The position numbers were made by a program, and so were the translations under genes. From Amycolatopsis acidicola (GTDB lineage Bacteria; Actinomycetota; Actinomycetes; Mycobacteriales; Pseudonocardiaceae), in NCBI RefSeq assembly GCF_007713735.2, contig NZ_VMNW02000045.1, positions 1 through 64,000 of the forward strand: a stretch of 64,000 nt of DNA, written 5' to 3'. Below, piece after piece: positions 25,352 to 33,999 of this stretch (positions are counted from its first letter, which is position 1; each line of letters starts with the position of its first letter). The notes under the pieces were generated by a model. That model was given only the letters and a program-made list of their open reading frames with translations, ran no database searches and was not told the DNA's origin.

Positions 25352-27053
25352 GTTCGAACTGGACGCGGGCGGGCGGAAGATCGCCGTCCGCAAGGATCTC
25401 CGGGTGCCGATGCGCGACGGCGTCACCCTCGTCGCCGACAGCTACAGCGGCGTCGAGGACAAGCCGCGGCCCGCGCTCGTGGCGCTGAGCCCGTACGGCA
25501 AGGAGTTGCAAGCGCTTGCGCTGACCACGCCGCCGCAGCGGAGGCCAAGCCCGATGTGGGACGGCTGCATCGAAGCGGGCGACATCGCGCGCGTGGTCGA
25601 GGAGGACTACGTCCACGTCATCGGTGACCTGCGTGGTTCCGGTGGGTCCGAGGGCGAGCACATCGGCAACTACAACGCCGGGGGAGTCTCGCTCGGGCAA
25701 GACGCGTACGACTTCATCGAGTGGGTCGCCGCGCAGCCCTGGTGCGACGGGAACGTCGGCATGATCGGCATCTCCTACTACGGCTCGATGCAGGTGCTGG
25801 CCGCGGCCGAACGCCCGCCGCACCTCAAGGCGATCTTCGTCAGCGGCGGGCACTACGACTTCTACGAGACCACGTACCACGGCGGCATCATGTGGTTCAT
25901 GCCGCGCGCGGCGCGCGAAGGGCGTGGCGGGGACTCGGGCTGGGCGTTCACCGACCGGGTCAAGTCGCGGATGCTGGAGGCCTACTCGCCCGAGGAGATC
26001 AAGGCGCGGGTCGAGAAACGCCTGCGGGACCCTGATGTCGCGGCGTGGCCGAACCTCGTGCACGTGCTGCACTACCCGAAGCACCACGAGGCGTGGTTCG
26101 ACATCATCACGAACGAAGTCGACGGGGAGTGGTACGAGGAGCGCAACCCCGTGACGCTGGCGCCGAACATCGAAATCCCGGTGTGGCTGCAGATCGACCA
26201 GGGCCGCGGCTGGACGATGGACGGCACGATCGAGCTGTTCGATTCCCTGCGGGGGCCGAAGAAACTGGACATCGGCCCGTACCCGCCGATGCAGTCGCGG
26301 CCCTTCGTCGAAGAGCACGACAAGATGTTCCGGTGGTACGACTACTGGCTCAAGGGCATCGACAACGGGGTCATGGACGAGCCCGCGGTGAGCGTGTTCG
26401 TCGAGGGCAGCCGTGAGCGGGTGACCGGGGATCACTGGCCGCCCAAGGAAGTGGAGTACCGGTCGCTGTACCTCCGGCCGCGGCGCAAGCTGTCGTTCGA
26501 GCCGGAGCCGATGGGCGCGGAGTACGCCGCCCCGGACGGCTTCTACCAGGCGCCGCTGACGGTCACCGACAAGGTCGAGATCCTCAGCTGGAGCACGGAA
26601 CCGTTCGAGGAAGCCACGGAGCTGGCCGGCACCGGCGCGGCGCACCTGTTCGCGGAGATCGACCAGGACGACACGAACTTCATCCTGCGCCTGTGGGACT
26701 CCGCCCCGGACGGCAAACGGCAGCTCATTACCACCGGCTACCTCAAGGCCTCGCACCGGGAGCTGGACGAGCGCACCACGGAAGGCAATCCGTACCACCC
26801 GCACACGCGTGCCGTGCCGGTGGAGCCGGGGAAGATCGAGGAGTACGTGCTGCGTGTGTATCCGTTCGCCGCCAGTTTCCGGCCGGGGCACCGGCTGGTG
26901 GTGGAGCTGTCGAACGACGAGCCGCTGGCGGACGCGCACAACGCGCTGCTGCCGCCGGACGCCTTCCACCTGCCCGTGGGGCGCCCCGTCACACACAAGA
27001 TCTACCGCGACGCGACACACCCTTCACGGCTGGTGCTGCCCTTCACCCGTTAA
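25344..27053 (+). CDS. CocE/NonD-family hydrolase (X-Pro dipeptidyl-peptidase S15-like)
   Basis: 569 aa. Residues 1-330 form an alpha/beta-hydrolase with nucleophile GMIGISYYGSMQ (Ser near 144) preceded by DLRGSGGSEG; residues from about 350 form the beta-jelly-roll domain of the S15/CocE family (RHxYRDATHPSRLVLP-like end: THKIYRDATHPSRLVLP). CocE hydrolyses aryl esters such as cocaine; other members cut acyl-amino acids. AAGGAG precedes the ATG. It is the last gene of the operon and runs into the convergent SRPBCC gene by 30 bp. Confidence 0.85.
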   Translation: MTEFELDAGGRKIAVRKDLRVPMRDGVTLVADSYSGVEDKPRPALVALSPYGKELQALALTTPPQRRPSPMWDGCIEAGDIARVVEEDYVHVIGDLRGSGGSEGEHIGNYNAGGVSLGQDAYDFIEWVAAQPWCDGNVGMIGISYYGSMQVLAAAERPPHLKAIFVSGGHYDFYETTYHGGIMWFMPRAAREGRGGDSGWAFTDRVKSRMLEAYSPEEIKARVEKRLRDPDVAAWPNLVHVLHYPKHHEAWFDIITNEVDGEWYEERNPVTLAPNIEIPVWLQIDQGRGWTMDGTIELFDSLRGPKKLDIGPYPPMQSRPFVEEHDKMFRWYDYWLKGIDNGVMDEPAVSVFVEGSRERVTGDHWPPKEVEYRSLYLRPRRKLSFEPEPMGAEYAAPDGFYQAPLTVTDKVEILSWSTEPFEEATELAGTGAAHLFAEIDQDDTNFILRLWDSAPDGKRQLITTGYLKASHRELDERTTEGNPYHPHTRAVPVEPGKIEEYVLRVYPFAASFRPGHRLVVELSNDEPLADAHNALLPPDAFHLPVGRPVTHKIYRDATHPSRLVLPFTR

Positions 27054-27458
27054 GCGGCGGCTCAGTGCCGCGGCCTCCTCGTCGACCATGCTCTTGATCT
27101 TGCCGGCGCCGAGTCTGCCGAGGAGGCCGCCGACCGGCCCGGTCATGGTGAAACTGAGCCGGACGGTGCAGGACCGCGGGCCCTCCGGGGTGATCACGTG
27201 GTCGGCGGCCTGGCGCACCCCGCCGCGGGCGCTGCCCCAGCGGAACCTGTGCCCCGGCTCGAAGACGTCGACGGTGTAGCGCACAGGGTTGCGGCCGGGC
27301 TGCTTGAGCGTGACATTTTGCCCTGCCTCGGTGATCGGGCCGGCGGCGTGGACGGATTCGACCGTGGGCGTCCAGCCGGGCCACTGCCGCACGTCGGTCA
27401 GCAGCTCCCAGACGGCGGTGGCGGCGACCGGGAGCGAGAAGGATGTGGTGTAGTGCAC
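27024..27458 (-). CDS. SRPBCC/polyketide-cyclase-like protein
   Basis: 144 aa from GTG 27458, which has a perfect GGAGGA 4 bp upstream; an in-frame ATG at 27476 lies inside the operator. The fold signature is VAATAVWELLTDVRQWPGWTPTVESVHAAGP at the N-terminus and a long C-terminal helix (GGLLGRLGAGKIKSMVDEEAAALSRRL). Such START-like proteins bind hydrophobic ligands. It is divergent from a TetR gene with a large shared palindrome, so it is probably its target. The 3' end overlaps the convergent CocE gene. Confidence 0.78.
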   Translation of the reverse strand: MHYTTSFSLPVAATAVWELLTDVRQWPGWTPTVESVHAAGPITEAGQNVTLKQPGRNPVRYTVDVFEPGHRFRWGSARGGVRQAADHVITPEGPRSCTVRLSFTMTGPVGGLLGRLGAGKIKSMVDEEAAALSRRLTGEGQHQP

Positions 27459-27460
27459 GA

Positions 27461-27519
27461 GTCCTCCGTTGACCATCTGGTCTAACTGGGGATAGTAGAC
27501 CACATGGTCAACGGAGGAC
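27461..27519. promoter_or_regulatory. Near-perfect 24-bp inverted repeat: double TetR operator
   Basis: Arms 27461-27484 and 27496-27519 pair at 23 of 24 positions around an 11-bp spacer. Each arm also contains its own GACCA-N2-TGGTC palindrome (27471-27482 and 27498-27509), with centres 27 bp apart. The left arm carries the GGAGGA ribosome site of the SRPBCC gene. Two repressor dimers could bind and silence both divergent genes. Confidence 0.75.
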
Positions 27520-27533
27520 GGTAGAGTCTTTTC

Positions 27534-28079
27534 ATGGCAACGAGTCCCCGGGGTGCCCAGGCGCGGCGGCGGCTGGCCGGATCCGCGCTCGATCACCTGC
27601 TCGCCGACGGCAGCCCTGACCAGAGCCTCCGGGCGTTCGCGACAGCGCTGGACGTGAGCCATTCCCTGCTGCTGTACCACTTCTCGTCGGCCGCCGGGCT
27701 GCTCGCCGAGGTACACCGCCTCGGGGAGCAGCGGCAGCGGGACCATTTGACGGCGCTGCGCGTCCGGTCGCCGGACCCGCGGGCGGTGATGAACGCGATG
27801 TGGAAGCACCTCGCCGCGCCGGAGATGTGGCCGCTGTACCGCGTCGGTTTCGCGCTCCAGCTCCGGGACGATGTGTCGACCCCGGACGAGGAACGCGCGG
27901 CGTGGGCCGAGGTCCTCATCCCGGTGCTCCGCGATCTGGGCTTCACCCCAGCCCACGCCCGGGACGAGGCGCTCCTGTGGGTCGCCACCTGCCGCGGGTT
28001 GCTGTGGGAGCTGGTGACCGGCGCCGACGAGAAGTCCGTACACCGCGCCGCGCGGCGGTTTTTCGCGCACTACCGCTGA
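27534..28079 (+). CDS. TetR family transcriptional regulator
   Basis: 181 aa. The HTH is less canonical than most (AGSALDHLLADGSPDQSLRAFATALDVSHSLLLYHFSSAAGLLAEV, about 15-60) but keeps the LLYHF recognition-helix end. The C-terminal domain resembles TetR_C members of actinomycetes. It begins 15 bp after the large inverted repeat and should repress itself and the divergent SRPBCC gene. Confidence 0.8.
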   Translation: MATSPRGAQARRRLAGSALDHLLADGSPDQSLRAFATALDVSHSLLLYHFSSAAGLLAEVHRLGEQRQRDHLTALRVRSPDPRAVMNAMWKHLAAPEMWPLYRVGFALQLRDDVSTPDEERAAWAEVLIPVLRDLGFTPAHARDEALLWVATCRGLLWELVTGADEKSVHRAARRFFAHYR

Positions 28080-28139
28080 CGGACCGGTGTCACACGGGCA
28101 GCTTCGGCCAGAGGTCGGCGCCACCGGCCGCCCCGGGGG

Positions 28140-29483
28140 TCAGACGAAGATCGACAGCACCAGCACCCCGGCGAGCCCGATCACCGACTGCAGCGAAAGC
28201 ATCAGGCTCCAGGTGCGGAAGGTCTGCTTGACCGACAGCTGGAAGTACTCCTTGAACAGCCAGAACCCGGAGTCGTTGACGTGCGAGAGCATCACCGAAC
28301 CGGAAGCCGTCGCCAGCACCAGCAGTTCGGGCGAGATCGAGGGGTTCGCCATCGCGAGCGGGGCGACGATCCCGGCCGCGGTGACCGTGGCGACGGTGGC
28401 CGAGCCGAGGCAGATTCGCAGCAGCGCGGCGATCACCCAGGCCAGCACCAGCGCCGGAATGTGCCACCCCTGCGCGAAGTCCACGATCACGTCGCTGACG
28501 CCGGTCTTGGACAGCATCTCCGCGAGACCACCACCGGCGCCGACGATCAGCAGCACCGGCCCGACCGTCTTCAGCCCCGAACCGGCCACGCCCTGCACCG
28601 CGCCGATCGACATGCCCGATGCCTTGCCGAGCCCGATCAGCGCCACCACGACCGACAGGACCAGCGCGACGACCGGGTCGTCACAGAACGAGAACACGGT
28701 GTGCGCGAAGGAACCGTCGGCGGTGTTGTCCACTCCCAGCGCGCCGATCACGAGCAGCACCGGCGGCAGCAGTACGACACCCAGCGACAGCCACAGCGGC
28801 GGCTGCCGGTCCGACTTCTGTTCGGCCCCCGCGGCCGGGCCCGCGTTCAGGTCCGGCGCCGGCCCGAACCAGCGGCTGGCCACCTTCGTCAGCAGCGGGC
28901 CGCAGATCAGGATCGTCGGCACGGCCACGATGAGGCCGAGCGCCAGCGTCAACCCGAAACTGGCGTGGTAGGCGCTGACCGCCGCGGTGGGCGAGGGGTG
29001 CGGCGGCAGCAGGCCGTGCGCGGTGTAGATCCCGGCGGCCAGCGGCATCCCGACGAACAACAGGTGGCTGCCCGTGCGCCGGGCGAGCGCGTAAGCCAGC
29101 GGCACCAGCATCACGAAGCTGACGTCGAAGATGTTCGGCAGCCCGATGATCAGCGCCGCCACCGCGATACTGATCGGGATCCACTTCGCCGGCCGGTTCC
29201 CCACGAAGGCGTCCGCGATCCGGTTCGCGCCGCCGGTGCCGGTGATGATCGCGCCCAGCAACGAGCCGAGCCCGATCACCGGCGCGGTATCGGAAAGCGT
29301 GTCCCCGAAACCCGATTCGAAGGCGTCGACCGTGCCGCCGACCCCGAGCCCGCTGGCGAAGCCGAGCAGGACCGCGCCCAGCAGCAGCGCCAGGAACGGG
29401 TTCATCTTGAACTTCGCGATCGCGACGACGACCAGGACGATCGCGACCGCGGCGAAGATCAGGTGCAGTTCGTTCGCGCTCAT
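28140..29483 (-). CDS. GntP-family gluconate/sugar-acid permease
   Basis: 447 aa with about 12-13 membrane helices. GLGSLLGAIITGTGGANRIAD, GLPNIFDVSFVMLVPLAYALAR and the C-terminal SHVNDSGFWLFKEYFQLSVKQTFRTWS are strongly conserved in GntP transporters. It imports gluconate-like aldonic acids by proton symport. It overlaps the upstream dehydrogenase gene by 4 bp, and the divergent kinase/aldolase genes suggest a four-carbon acid (erythronate/threonate type) as substrate. Confidence 0.9.
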   Translation of the reverse strand: MSANELHLIFAAVAIVLVVVAIAKFKMNPFLALLLGAVLLGFASGLGVGGTVDAFESGFGDTLSDTAPVIGLGSLLGAIITGTGGANRIADAFVGNRPAKWIPISIAVAALIIGLPNIFDVSFVMLVPLAYALARRTGSHLLFVGMPLAAGIYTAHGLLPPHPSPTAAVSAYHASFGLTLALGLIVAVPTILICGPLLTKVASRWFGPAPDLNAGPAAGAEQKSDRQPPLWLSLGVVLLPPVLLVIGALGVDNTADGSFAHTVFSFCDDPVVALVLSVVVALIGLGKASGMSIGAVQGVAGSGLKTVGPVLLIVGAGGGLAEMLSKTGVSDVIVDFAQGWHIPALVLAWVIAALLRICLGSATVATVTAAGIVAPLAMANPSISPELLVLATASGSVMLSHVNDSGFWLFKEYFQLSVKQTFRTWSLMLSLQSVIGLAGVLVLSIFV

Positions 29484-30772
29484 CGGGCCTCACCCCGGAA
29501 CAGCGCGGCGGCGGTCTCGTCGTAGCCGGTCACGTCGCCGAAGCCGAGCACGTGCCCGGCCGGGACCTCGCGCACCAGGCGGGCGCCACCGAGCAGGTAG
29601 AAGGGCAGGGTGTCGTCCTGTTTCGCTTGCCGCACCAGGGGATCCACCCCGTCGACCTCGTGGTGATGGCCCTCGACGGCGAACGCGTCCCCGGCGCGGA
29701 AGGCGCGGGCGGTGCGTCCGGCGAGGACTGAATGCCTTGCGGGAGCAGGGACTTCGGAGCCGTGCACCGCAGCCGCGATCGTCAACGGTGTCTCCACGCC
29801 CATCAGGTGGTACGGCCAGAACACGCAGGCATACCGGCCGTCCCGGCTGACCACGTGCCCCTTGCCCGCGAGCATCCGCCAGGTCTCCGCGTCGCCCGTG
29901 CGGACGACGGCGAACACCCCGCCCGCGAAGCTCGCTTCGCCGGGCAGTCGCAGCGCGGAGAAGACGTCGAGCGAGCGAGGCGTCCCGATCAGGCCGCCGT
30001 GCTCGCGTTCGGCGTAGATGTCGGCGAGTTCGGCCGGGCGGGCGACGGGGTAGTGCATCTCCTCGGCGTCCACCGGCGCCCCGGTGTACAGGGAAACGAC
30101 GGTCATTTCGCAGTAGTCAGCGGCGGCGCGAAGCTTCAGCGGCGCCACGAGCTCGGCGCGCGCGGCCAGCGTGTCACGCGGGTTTTCGCCCAGCCGCAGC
30201 AGATCCGCCATGCCGGGGGCGTCGATCGTGCTGTCGAGCTGGGTCACGGTGCCGGCCGCGGGGTCGAAGACCAGGTCGTACTCGCTGGACTTCCCGAGCG
30301 CGACGATCTCCAGCCCGACCCGCTCGACCCACGACACGAGGCGGACGAGGTTCGCGGGCTGGTCGCCGTCACCCGGCAGATACCGGACACCCGCCGCGGC
30401 CGCGGTCTCGGCCAGCGCGACACCGGCGACCGTCTCGACCTCCTTGCTCACCATCACGACGTGGCAGCCGTGGGCGATCGCGGCACGGGCGTACCCGACC
30501 CCGGCGCCGACCCGGCCGGTCGCCTCGACGAGAACGTCCACTTCGGACCAATCGACCGCGGATCCGTCCGCCACGACGGGAATCCCGGGGAGGCCGAGCT
30601 CGGCGAGCATCGCGCGCACGCCCTCGGTATCGGGGTCGACGAGCACGGCCGGGGTCATGTCACCGACGGATTTCAGCTGGGCCAGCAGCGTGCGGCCGTA
30701 GCCGCCGCGCGCCCCGGTCAAGGCGACCCTGATCGGGCCGCCGCGGTTCGTTGCTTCGTGCTGGATCACCAT
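29480..30772 (-). CDS. NAD(P)-dependent oxidoreductase with SAF domain (homoserine-dehydrogenase-like)
   Basis: 430 aa from ATG 30772 (GAGGACC upstream). The N-terminal Rossmann strand RVALTGARGGYGRTLL (about 13-28) is followed by VDVLVEATGRVGAGVGYARAAI and an HSDH-like catalytic part; the C-terminal stretch (ARHSVLAGRTARAFRAGDAF... to ...LGGARLVREVPAGHVLGFGDV) is a SAF-like domain. Proteins of this architecture occur in sugar-acid loci with DUF1537 kinases. It likely oxidises the imported acid or a derivative; the exact reaction is not established here. Confidence 0.78.
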   Translation of the reverse strand: MVIQHEATNRGGPIRVALTGARGGYGRTLLAQLKSVGDMTPAVLVDPDTEGVRAMLAELGLPGIPVVADGSAVDWSEVDVLVEATGRVGAGVGYARAAIAHGCHVVMVSKEVETVAGVALAETAAAAGVRYLPGDGDQPANLVRLVSWVERVGLEIVALGKSSEYDLVFDPAAGTVTQLDSTIDAPGMADLLRLGENPRDTLAARAELVAPLKLRAAADYCEMTVVSLYTGAPVDAEEMHYPVARPAELADIYAEREHGGLIGTPRSLDVFSALRLPGEASFAGGVFAVVRTGDAETWRMLAGKGHVVSRDGRYACVFWPYHLMGVETPLTIAAAVHGSEVPAPARHSVLAGRTARAFRAGDAFAVEGHHHEVDGVDPLVRQAKQDDTLPFYLLGGARLVREVPAGHVLGFGDVTGYDETAAALFRGEAR

Positions 30773-30833
30773 CGGTCCTCGCTGTGCTCGTCCTGTACCC
30801 ACACTGTAACATCGACTGTACAAATTCAGATAA

Positions 30834-30847
30834 GATATTCACATATC
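30834..30847. promoter_or_regulatory. Probable DeoR operator between divergent sugar-acid operons
   Basis: GATAT-TCAC-ATATC is a perfect 5-bp-arm dyad in an A+T-rich patch midway between the dehydrogenase start (30772) and the kinase start (30876). Two ACTGTA blocks lie upstream (30803 and 30815). Assignment to the DeoR protein at 32749 is inferred from gene context. Confidence 0.5.
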
Positions 30848-30875
30848 ATCACATGCCGCAGGTCAGGAGGAAGTA

Positions 30876-32090
30876 GTGCCCGAGATCGGGGTCCTCGCCG
30901 ACGACTTCACCGGCGCGACCGACATCGCGACCGCGTACGCGTCCCGCGGCTACCGGCCGGTCGTGCTGACCGATCCGGCGGGGGAGGCGGGGGCGGACGC
31001 CGACGTCGTCGTGGCCGCGTTGAAGACGCGCACGGCGCCGGTCGAGGAGGCCGTCGCTGTGTCGCTGGCGGCGTTCGACCGGCTGCGCGCGCTGGGTTGC
31101 GAGCGGTTCGTGTTCAAGTACTGCTCGACGTTCGACTCCACCGACCGCGGCAACATCGGCCCGGTGCTCGACGCGCTCGTGGACCGCACCGGCGCGCGCC
31201 ACGTCGTGGTCGTGCCCGCGTTCCCGGCCAACGGGCGGACGGTCTACCAGGGGCAGCTCTTCGTCGGCGACCAGCTGCTGGAGAACTCGCCGATGCGCCA
31301 CCACCCGCTCACCCCGATGACGCGGTCCCGGCTCGCGGAGATCCTCCGGCCGCAGACCCGCCAGAGCGTCGGCGAGATCCACCTCGACGTCGTCCGCGCC
31401 GGGAAGCTGCGCGAGGCCATCGACGCGGCCGCCGAGCGTTACCTCGTACTGGACGTGATCACCGACGAAGATCTCGTGGCCATCGCCGAAGCCACTGCGG
31501 GCGACGTGCTCGTGTCGGGCGGAGCGGGCCTCGCGCTGGGTGCGCCTGCTGGAGGGAGCGACCCGGCACAGGCCTGGGAAGCGCCTGCGGGAAGGCGATT
31601 GGTGGTGTGCGGCAGCGCATCCGCCCGCACCAGGGAACAGGTCGCGTACGCGGCGGCGCACGGGCAGCCGATGCTTCGGCTCGATGTGCCCGGGCTCGCC
31701 GAACGGCCGGAAGAAGTCGTTCAGTCCAGTTTGGACTGGTTCGAGCGGCAGGATCCCGCGAGCGCGCCGGTGATCTACTCGGTCGGCGAGCCCGGCGATG
31801 TGCGATCGGGCCCGGAAACCGCCGCGCGGACGGAAAAAGCGCTCGCCGCGATCGTGTCCGGGGCGGTGCGTCGTGGAGTCACTCGGTGCATCGTCGCGGG
31901 TGGCGAGACTTCGGGCGCCGTGGTCGGGCGGCTCGGGATCGCCGCGCTGCGCATCGGAAGCCCGATCGCGCCGGGCGTGTGCTGGGCCGAAGGTGTTACG
32001 GGGGAAGGGGATCGCGTGGCACTCGCCCTGAAATCGGGAAACTTCGGCGAGCCAGGGATGTTCGCCACGGCCTGGGAGGTGCTCCGGTGA
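30876..32090 (+). CDS. Four-carbon acid sugar kinase (DUF1537/OtnK family)
   Basis: 404 aa from GTG 30876 with GGAGGAAG upstream. N-terminal substrate domain: IGVLADDFTGATDIATAY and FKYCSTFDSTDRGNIGPV; C-terminal nucleotide domain: VAGGETSGAVVGRLGI and a final GNFGEPGMF. These are the family signatures. Members phosphorylate D-erythronate, D-threonate, L-threonate and related acids. The next gene is a class II aldolase, the usual partner that decarboxylates the oxidised phosphate. Confidence 0.9.
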   Translation: MPEIGVLADDFTGATDIATAYASRGYRPVVLTDPAGEAGADADVVVAALKTRTAPVEEAVAVSLAAFDRLRALGCERFVFKYCSTFDSTDRGNIGPVLDALVDRTGARHVVVVPAFPANGRTVYQGQLFVGDQLLENSPMRHHPLTPMTRSRLAEILRPQTRQSVGEIHLDVVRAGKLREAIDAAAERYLVLDVITDEDLVAIAEATAGDVLVSGGAGLALGAPAGGSDPAQAWEAPAGRRLVVCGSASARTREQVAYAAAHGQPMLRLDVPGLAERPEEVVQSSLDWFERQDPASAPVIYSVGEPGDVRSGPETAARTEKALAAIVSGAVRRGVTRCIVAGGETSGAVVGRLGIAALRIGSPIAPGVCWAEGVTGEGDRVALALKSGNFGEPGMFATAWEVLR

Positions 32091-32725
32091 TCGATCAGCT
32101 CGTCGAGGCCGGGCGCCGGCTCGCCGCCGCCGGGATCAGCCCTGGTACGAGCGGGAACCTCAGCGTGCGCGACGGGGACCGGATGCTGATCACCGGCACG
32201 GGCGCGGACCTGGGCAGGCTGAGCGAAGCGGACGTCGCCGAGGTCGGGATGGACGGGGGCCGGCTCGGCGGGCCGCGACCGTCCAAAGAGGTCTCCGTGC
32301 ACCTCGCGATGTACGAGCGGAATCCCGGGCATACCGCCACGGTGCACGTCCATTCGCCGCACGCGGTCGCCGTCGCCTGCCTGCCGCCGTGGTCCGAGGC
32401 GAGCGCGCTGCCGCCGCTCACGCCGTACTTCGTGATGCGCGTCGGGCAGACTCCGCTGATCCCGTACCGCGCGCCGGGCGACCCTGAGCTCGGCACGCTG
32501 ATCGCCGGGCACCCGCTGGCGTTCCGCGCGGCGCTGCTCGCGAACCACGGGCAGGTCACCAGCGGCACCGGCCTCGACGACGCGCTGACCGCCGCCGTCG
32601 AACTCGAGGAGACCTGCCGGATCGCCCTGCTCACCGACGGCAGGGCGCCGCGCACGCTGGACGCCGCCGCGATCGCGGAGCTGACGCGGCGGAACGGCAC
32701 CAGCTGGGACACGCCCGCTCGATAG
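32087..32725 (+). CDS. Class II aldolase/adducin-family protein (OtnC-like)
   Basis: 212 aa from GTG 32087, overlapping the kinase stop by 4 bp. GISPGTSGNLSVRDGDRMLITGTGADLG is the phosphate-binding N-terminus, TVHVHSPHAVAVAC provides the two zinc histidines and LLANHGQVTSG the third. In DUF1537 pathways this enzyme converts 3-oxo-tetronate 4-phosphate to dihydroxyacetone phosphate and CO2; that role is inferred here. Confidence 0.9.
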   Translation: MIDQLVEAGRRLAAAGISPGTSGNLSVRDGDRMLITGTGADLGRLSEADVAEVGMDGGRLGGPRPSKEVSVHLAMYERNPGHTATVHVHSPHAVAVACLPPWSEASALPPLTPYFVMRVGQTPLIPYRAPGDPELGTLIAGHPLAFRAALLANHGQVTSGTGLDDALTAAVELEETCRIALLTDGRAPRTLDAAAIAELTRRNGTSWDTPAR

Positions 32726-32748
32726 ACTGTGCGACGAGGAGGTCGGAG

Positions 32749-33549
32749 ATGGCAGAGGCACCGCCGCTGATCCCGGAGCAGCGGCGGGATCTGATCCTGG
32801 GGCAGCTGCGCCGGGATTCCGTGCTCAGCTACCGGCAGCTGGCGAAGCTCGTCGGCGTCAGCCACATGACGATCCGGCGTGACGTCGCGGAGCTGGAGCG
32901 GCAGGGCAAGGTCGTGGCGACGCAGGGTGGCGCGAAGATCGTGGCGCGGGTGGCCACGGAGCCGCCGCGCACCGAGAAGGCCGCCGCGGACGTGTGGCAG
33001 AAGGACGCGATGGCCCGGTACGCGGCGGGCCTGGTGCGCGAGTCGATGACCATCTACCTCGACGCCGGGACCACGCTGCAGGCGATGCGGCCGTACCTGC
33101 AGGATTTCGGCGATCTCACGGTGGTGACCAACGACCTCGTGATCGCTTCGTCGTATCTGGACCACCCGGCGATCGAGATCATCACGCTCGGCGGCCGGGT
33201 CGAGAAGCGGAACTCCTCGACCGTCGGCCGGATCCCGGCGCTGGCGCTGCGCGAGCTGTCGCTGGACATCGCCTTCCTGACCAGCAGCTCGTGGGACCTG
33301 CGGCGCGGGGTGACCATCCCGGCGGAGTCGAAGGTGGAGCCCAAGAAGGCCGCCGTCGCCGCCGCGACCACGCCCGTGCTGGTCGCCGCGAGCTCGAAGT
33401 ACGGCACCTTCGGCAGGTACCGGATCCTCGGCCTGGACGACCTGGACCTCATCATCACCGACGACGGCCTCCCGGCCGACGACGCGGCGGAAATCCAGGC
33501 ACGGTGCGGGGTTTCCGTCGAGCGCACCTCGGCGGCGGAGGAGTCGTAA
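32749..33549 (+). CDS. DeoR/GlpR family repressor of the sugar-acid genes
   Basis: 266 aa. The DeoR helix-turn-helix is RRDLILGQLRRDSVLSYRQLAKLVGVSHMTIRRDVAELERQGKVVATQGGAKI (about 11-64), followed by the sugar-phosphate isomerase-like sensor domain: YLDAGTTLQAM, VTNDLVIASSYL, LGGRV and the C-terminal ITDDGL. These repressors respond to phosphorylated sugars. It is the third gene of the kinase/aldolase operon and probably binds the GATAT dyad at 30834. Confidence 0.88.
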   Translation: MAEAPPLIPEQRRDLILGQLRRDSVLSYRQLAKLVGVSHMTIRRDVAELERQGKVVATQGGAKIVARVATEPPRTEKAAADVWQKDAMARYAAGLVRESMTIYLDAGTTLQAMRPYLQDFGDLTVVTNDLVIASSYLDHPAIEIITLGGRVEKRNSSTVGRIPALALRELSLDIAFLTSSSWDLRRGVTIPAESKVEPKKAAVAAATTPVLVAASSKYGTFGRYRILGLDDLDLIITDDGLPADDAAEIQARCGVSVERTSAAEES

Positions 33550-33642
33550 GGACTCTCCCCGGTCCCGTGACCGCCGGTCGCCGCCCGGCGGTCGGTGGGC
33601 CCGCGCGACGCTCGCCGGTCGGTGGGCCCGCGCGCGCTCGCC

Positions 33643-33886
33643 ATGTTGGCCGCTCCCGCGCGCGTGTTGGCCGCTCCCGTCGGTGTGTTTGCGGTTCCCG
33701 GCGGAATGTTTGCCGTTTCCGTCCGTGTGTCTGCTGTTCCCGGCTCGCATCCGCGACCGCCCGGGCCACCACATCGTCCACGGCAGCCAACACACTCGCG
33801 GGGGCGGCCAACGCATCGACGGGGGCGGCAAACACGCGCGCGGGGGCGGCCAACGCATCGACGGGGGCGGCAAACACGGCCGGACG
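33643..33886. repeat. 21-bp inverted-array element, copy C
   Basis: Five right-hand units of exactly 21 bp (33643, 33664, 33685, 33706, 33727; core TGTTGGCCGCTCCCG) are followed by a 34-bp spacer and five left-hand units (33782, 33803, 33824, 33845, 33866; core GGCGGCCAACGC). The second and fourth left units are identical. The two halves are reverse complements. The rest of the 450-bp gap between the DeoR gene and the membrane-protein gene holds a GGTCGGTGGGCCCGCGCG direct repeat (33590 and 33617) and the downstream promoter, but no gene. Confidence 0.85.
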
Positions 33887-33999
33887 GCGAACTTTCCACG
33901 CGGTTCCCCCGTTTTTCGTTGCCGCCCAACGGAATTCGTGCCAGTCCGCATTCCCCCGGAAGCGGGGTTCCGGTGCTGAACCTTGTGTAATACTTGCTT

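Noticed and set aside
33595-33990. Open frames with heptads such as VLAAPVG on both strands of array C
   Set aside because: A 21-bp unit is a multiple of three, so all frames across the array stay open and look repetitive. No ribosome site or protein-like ends are seen, and both strands show the same effect.
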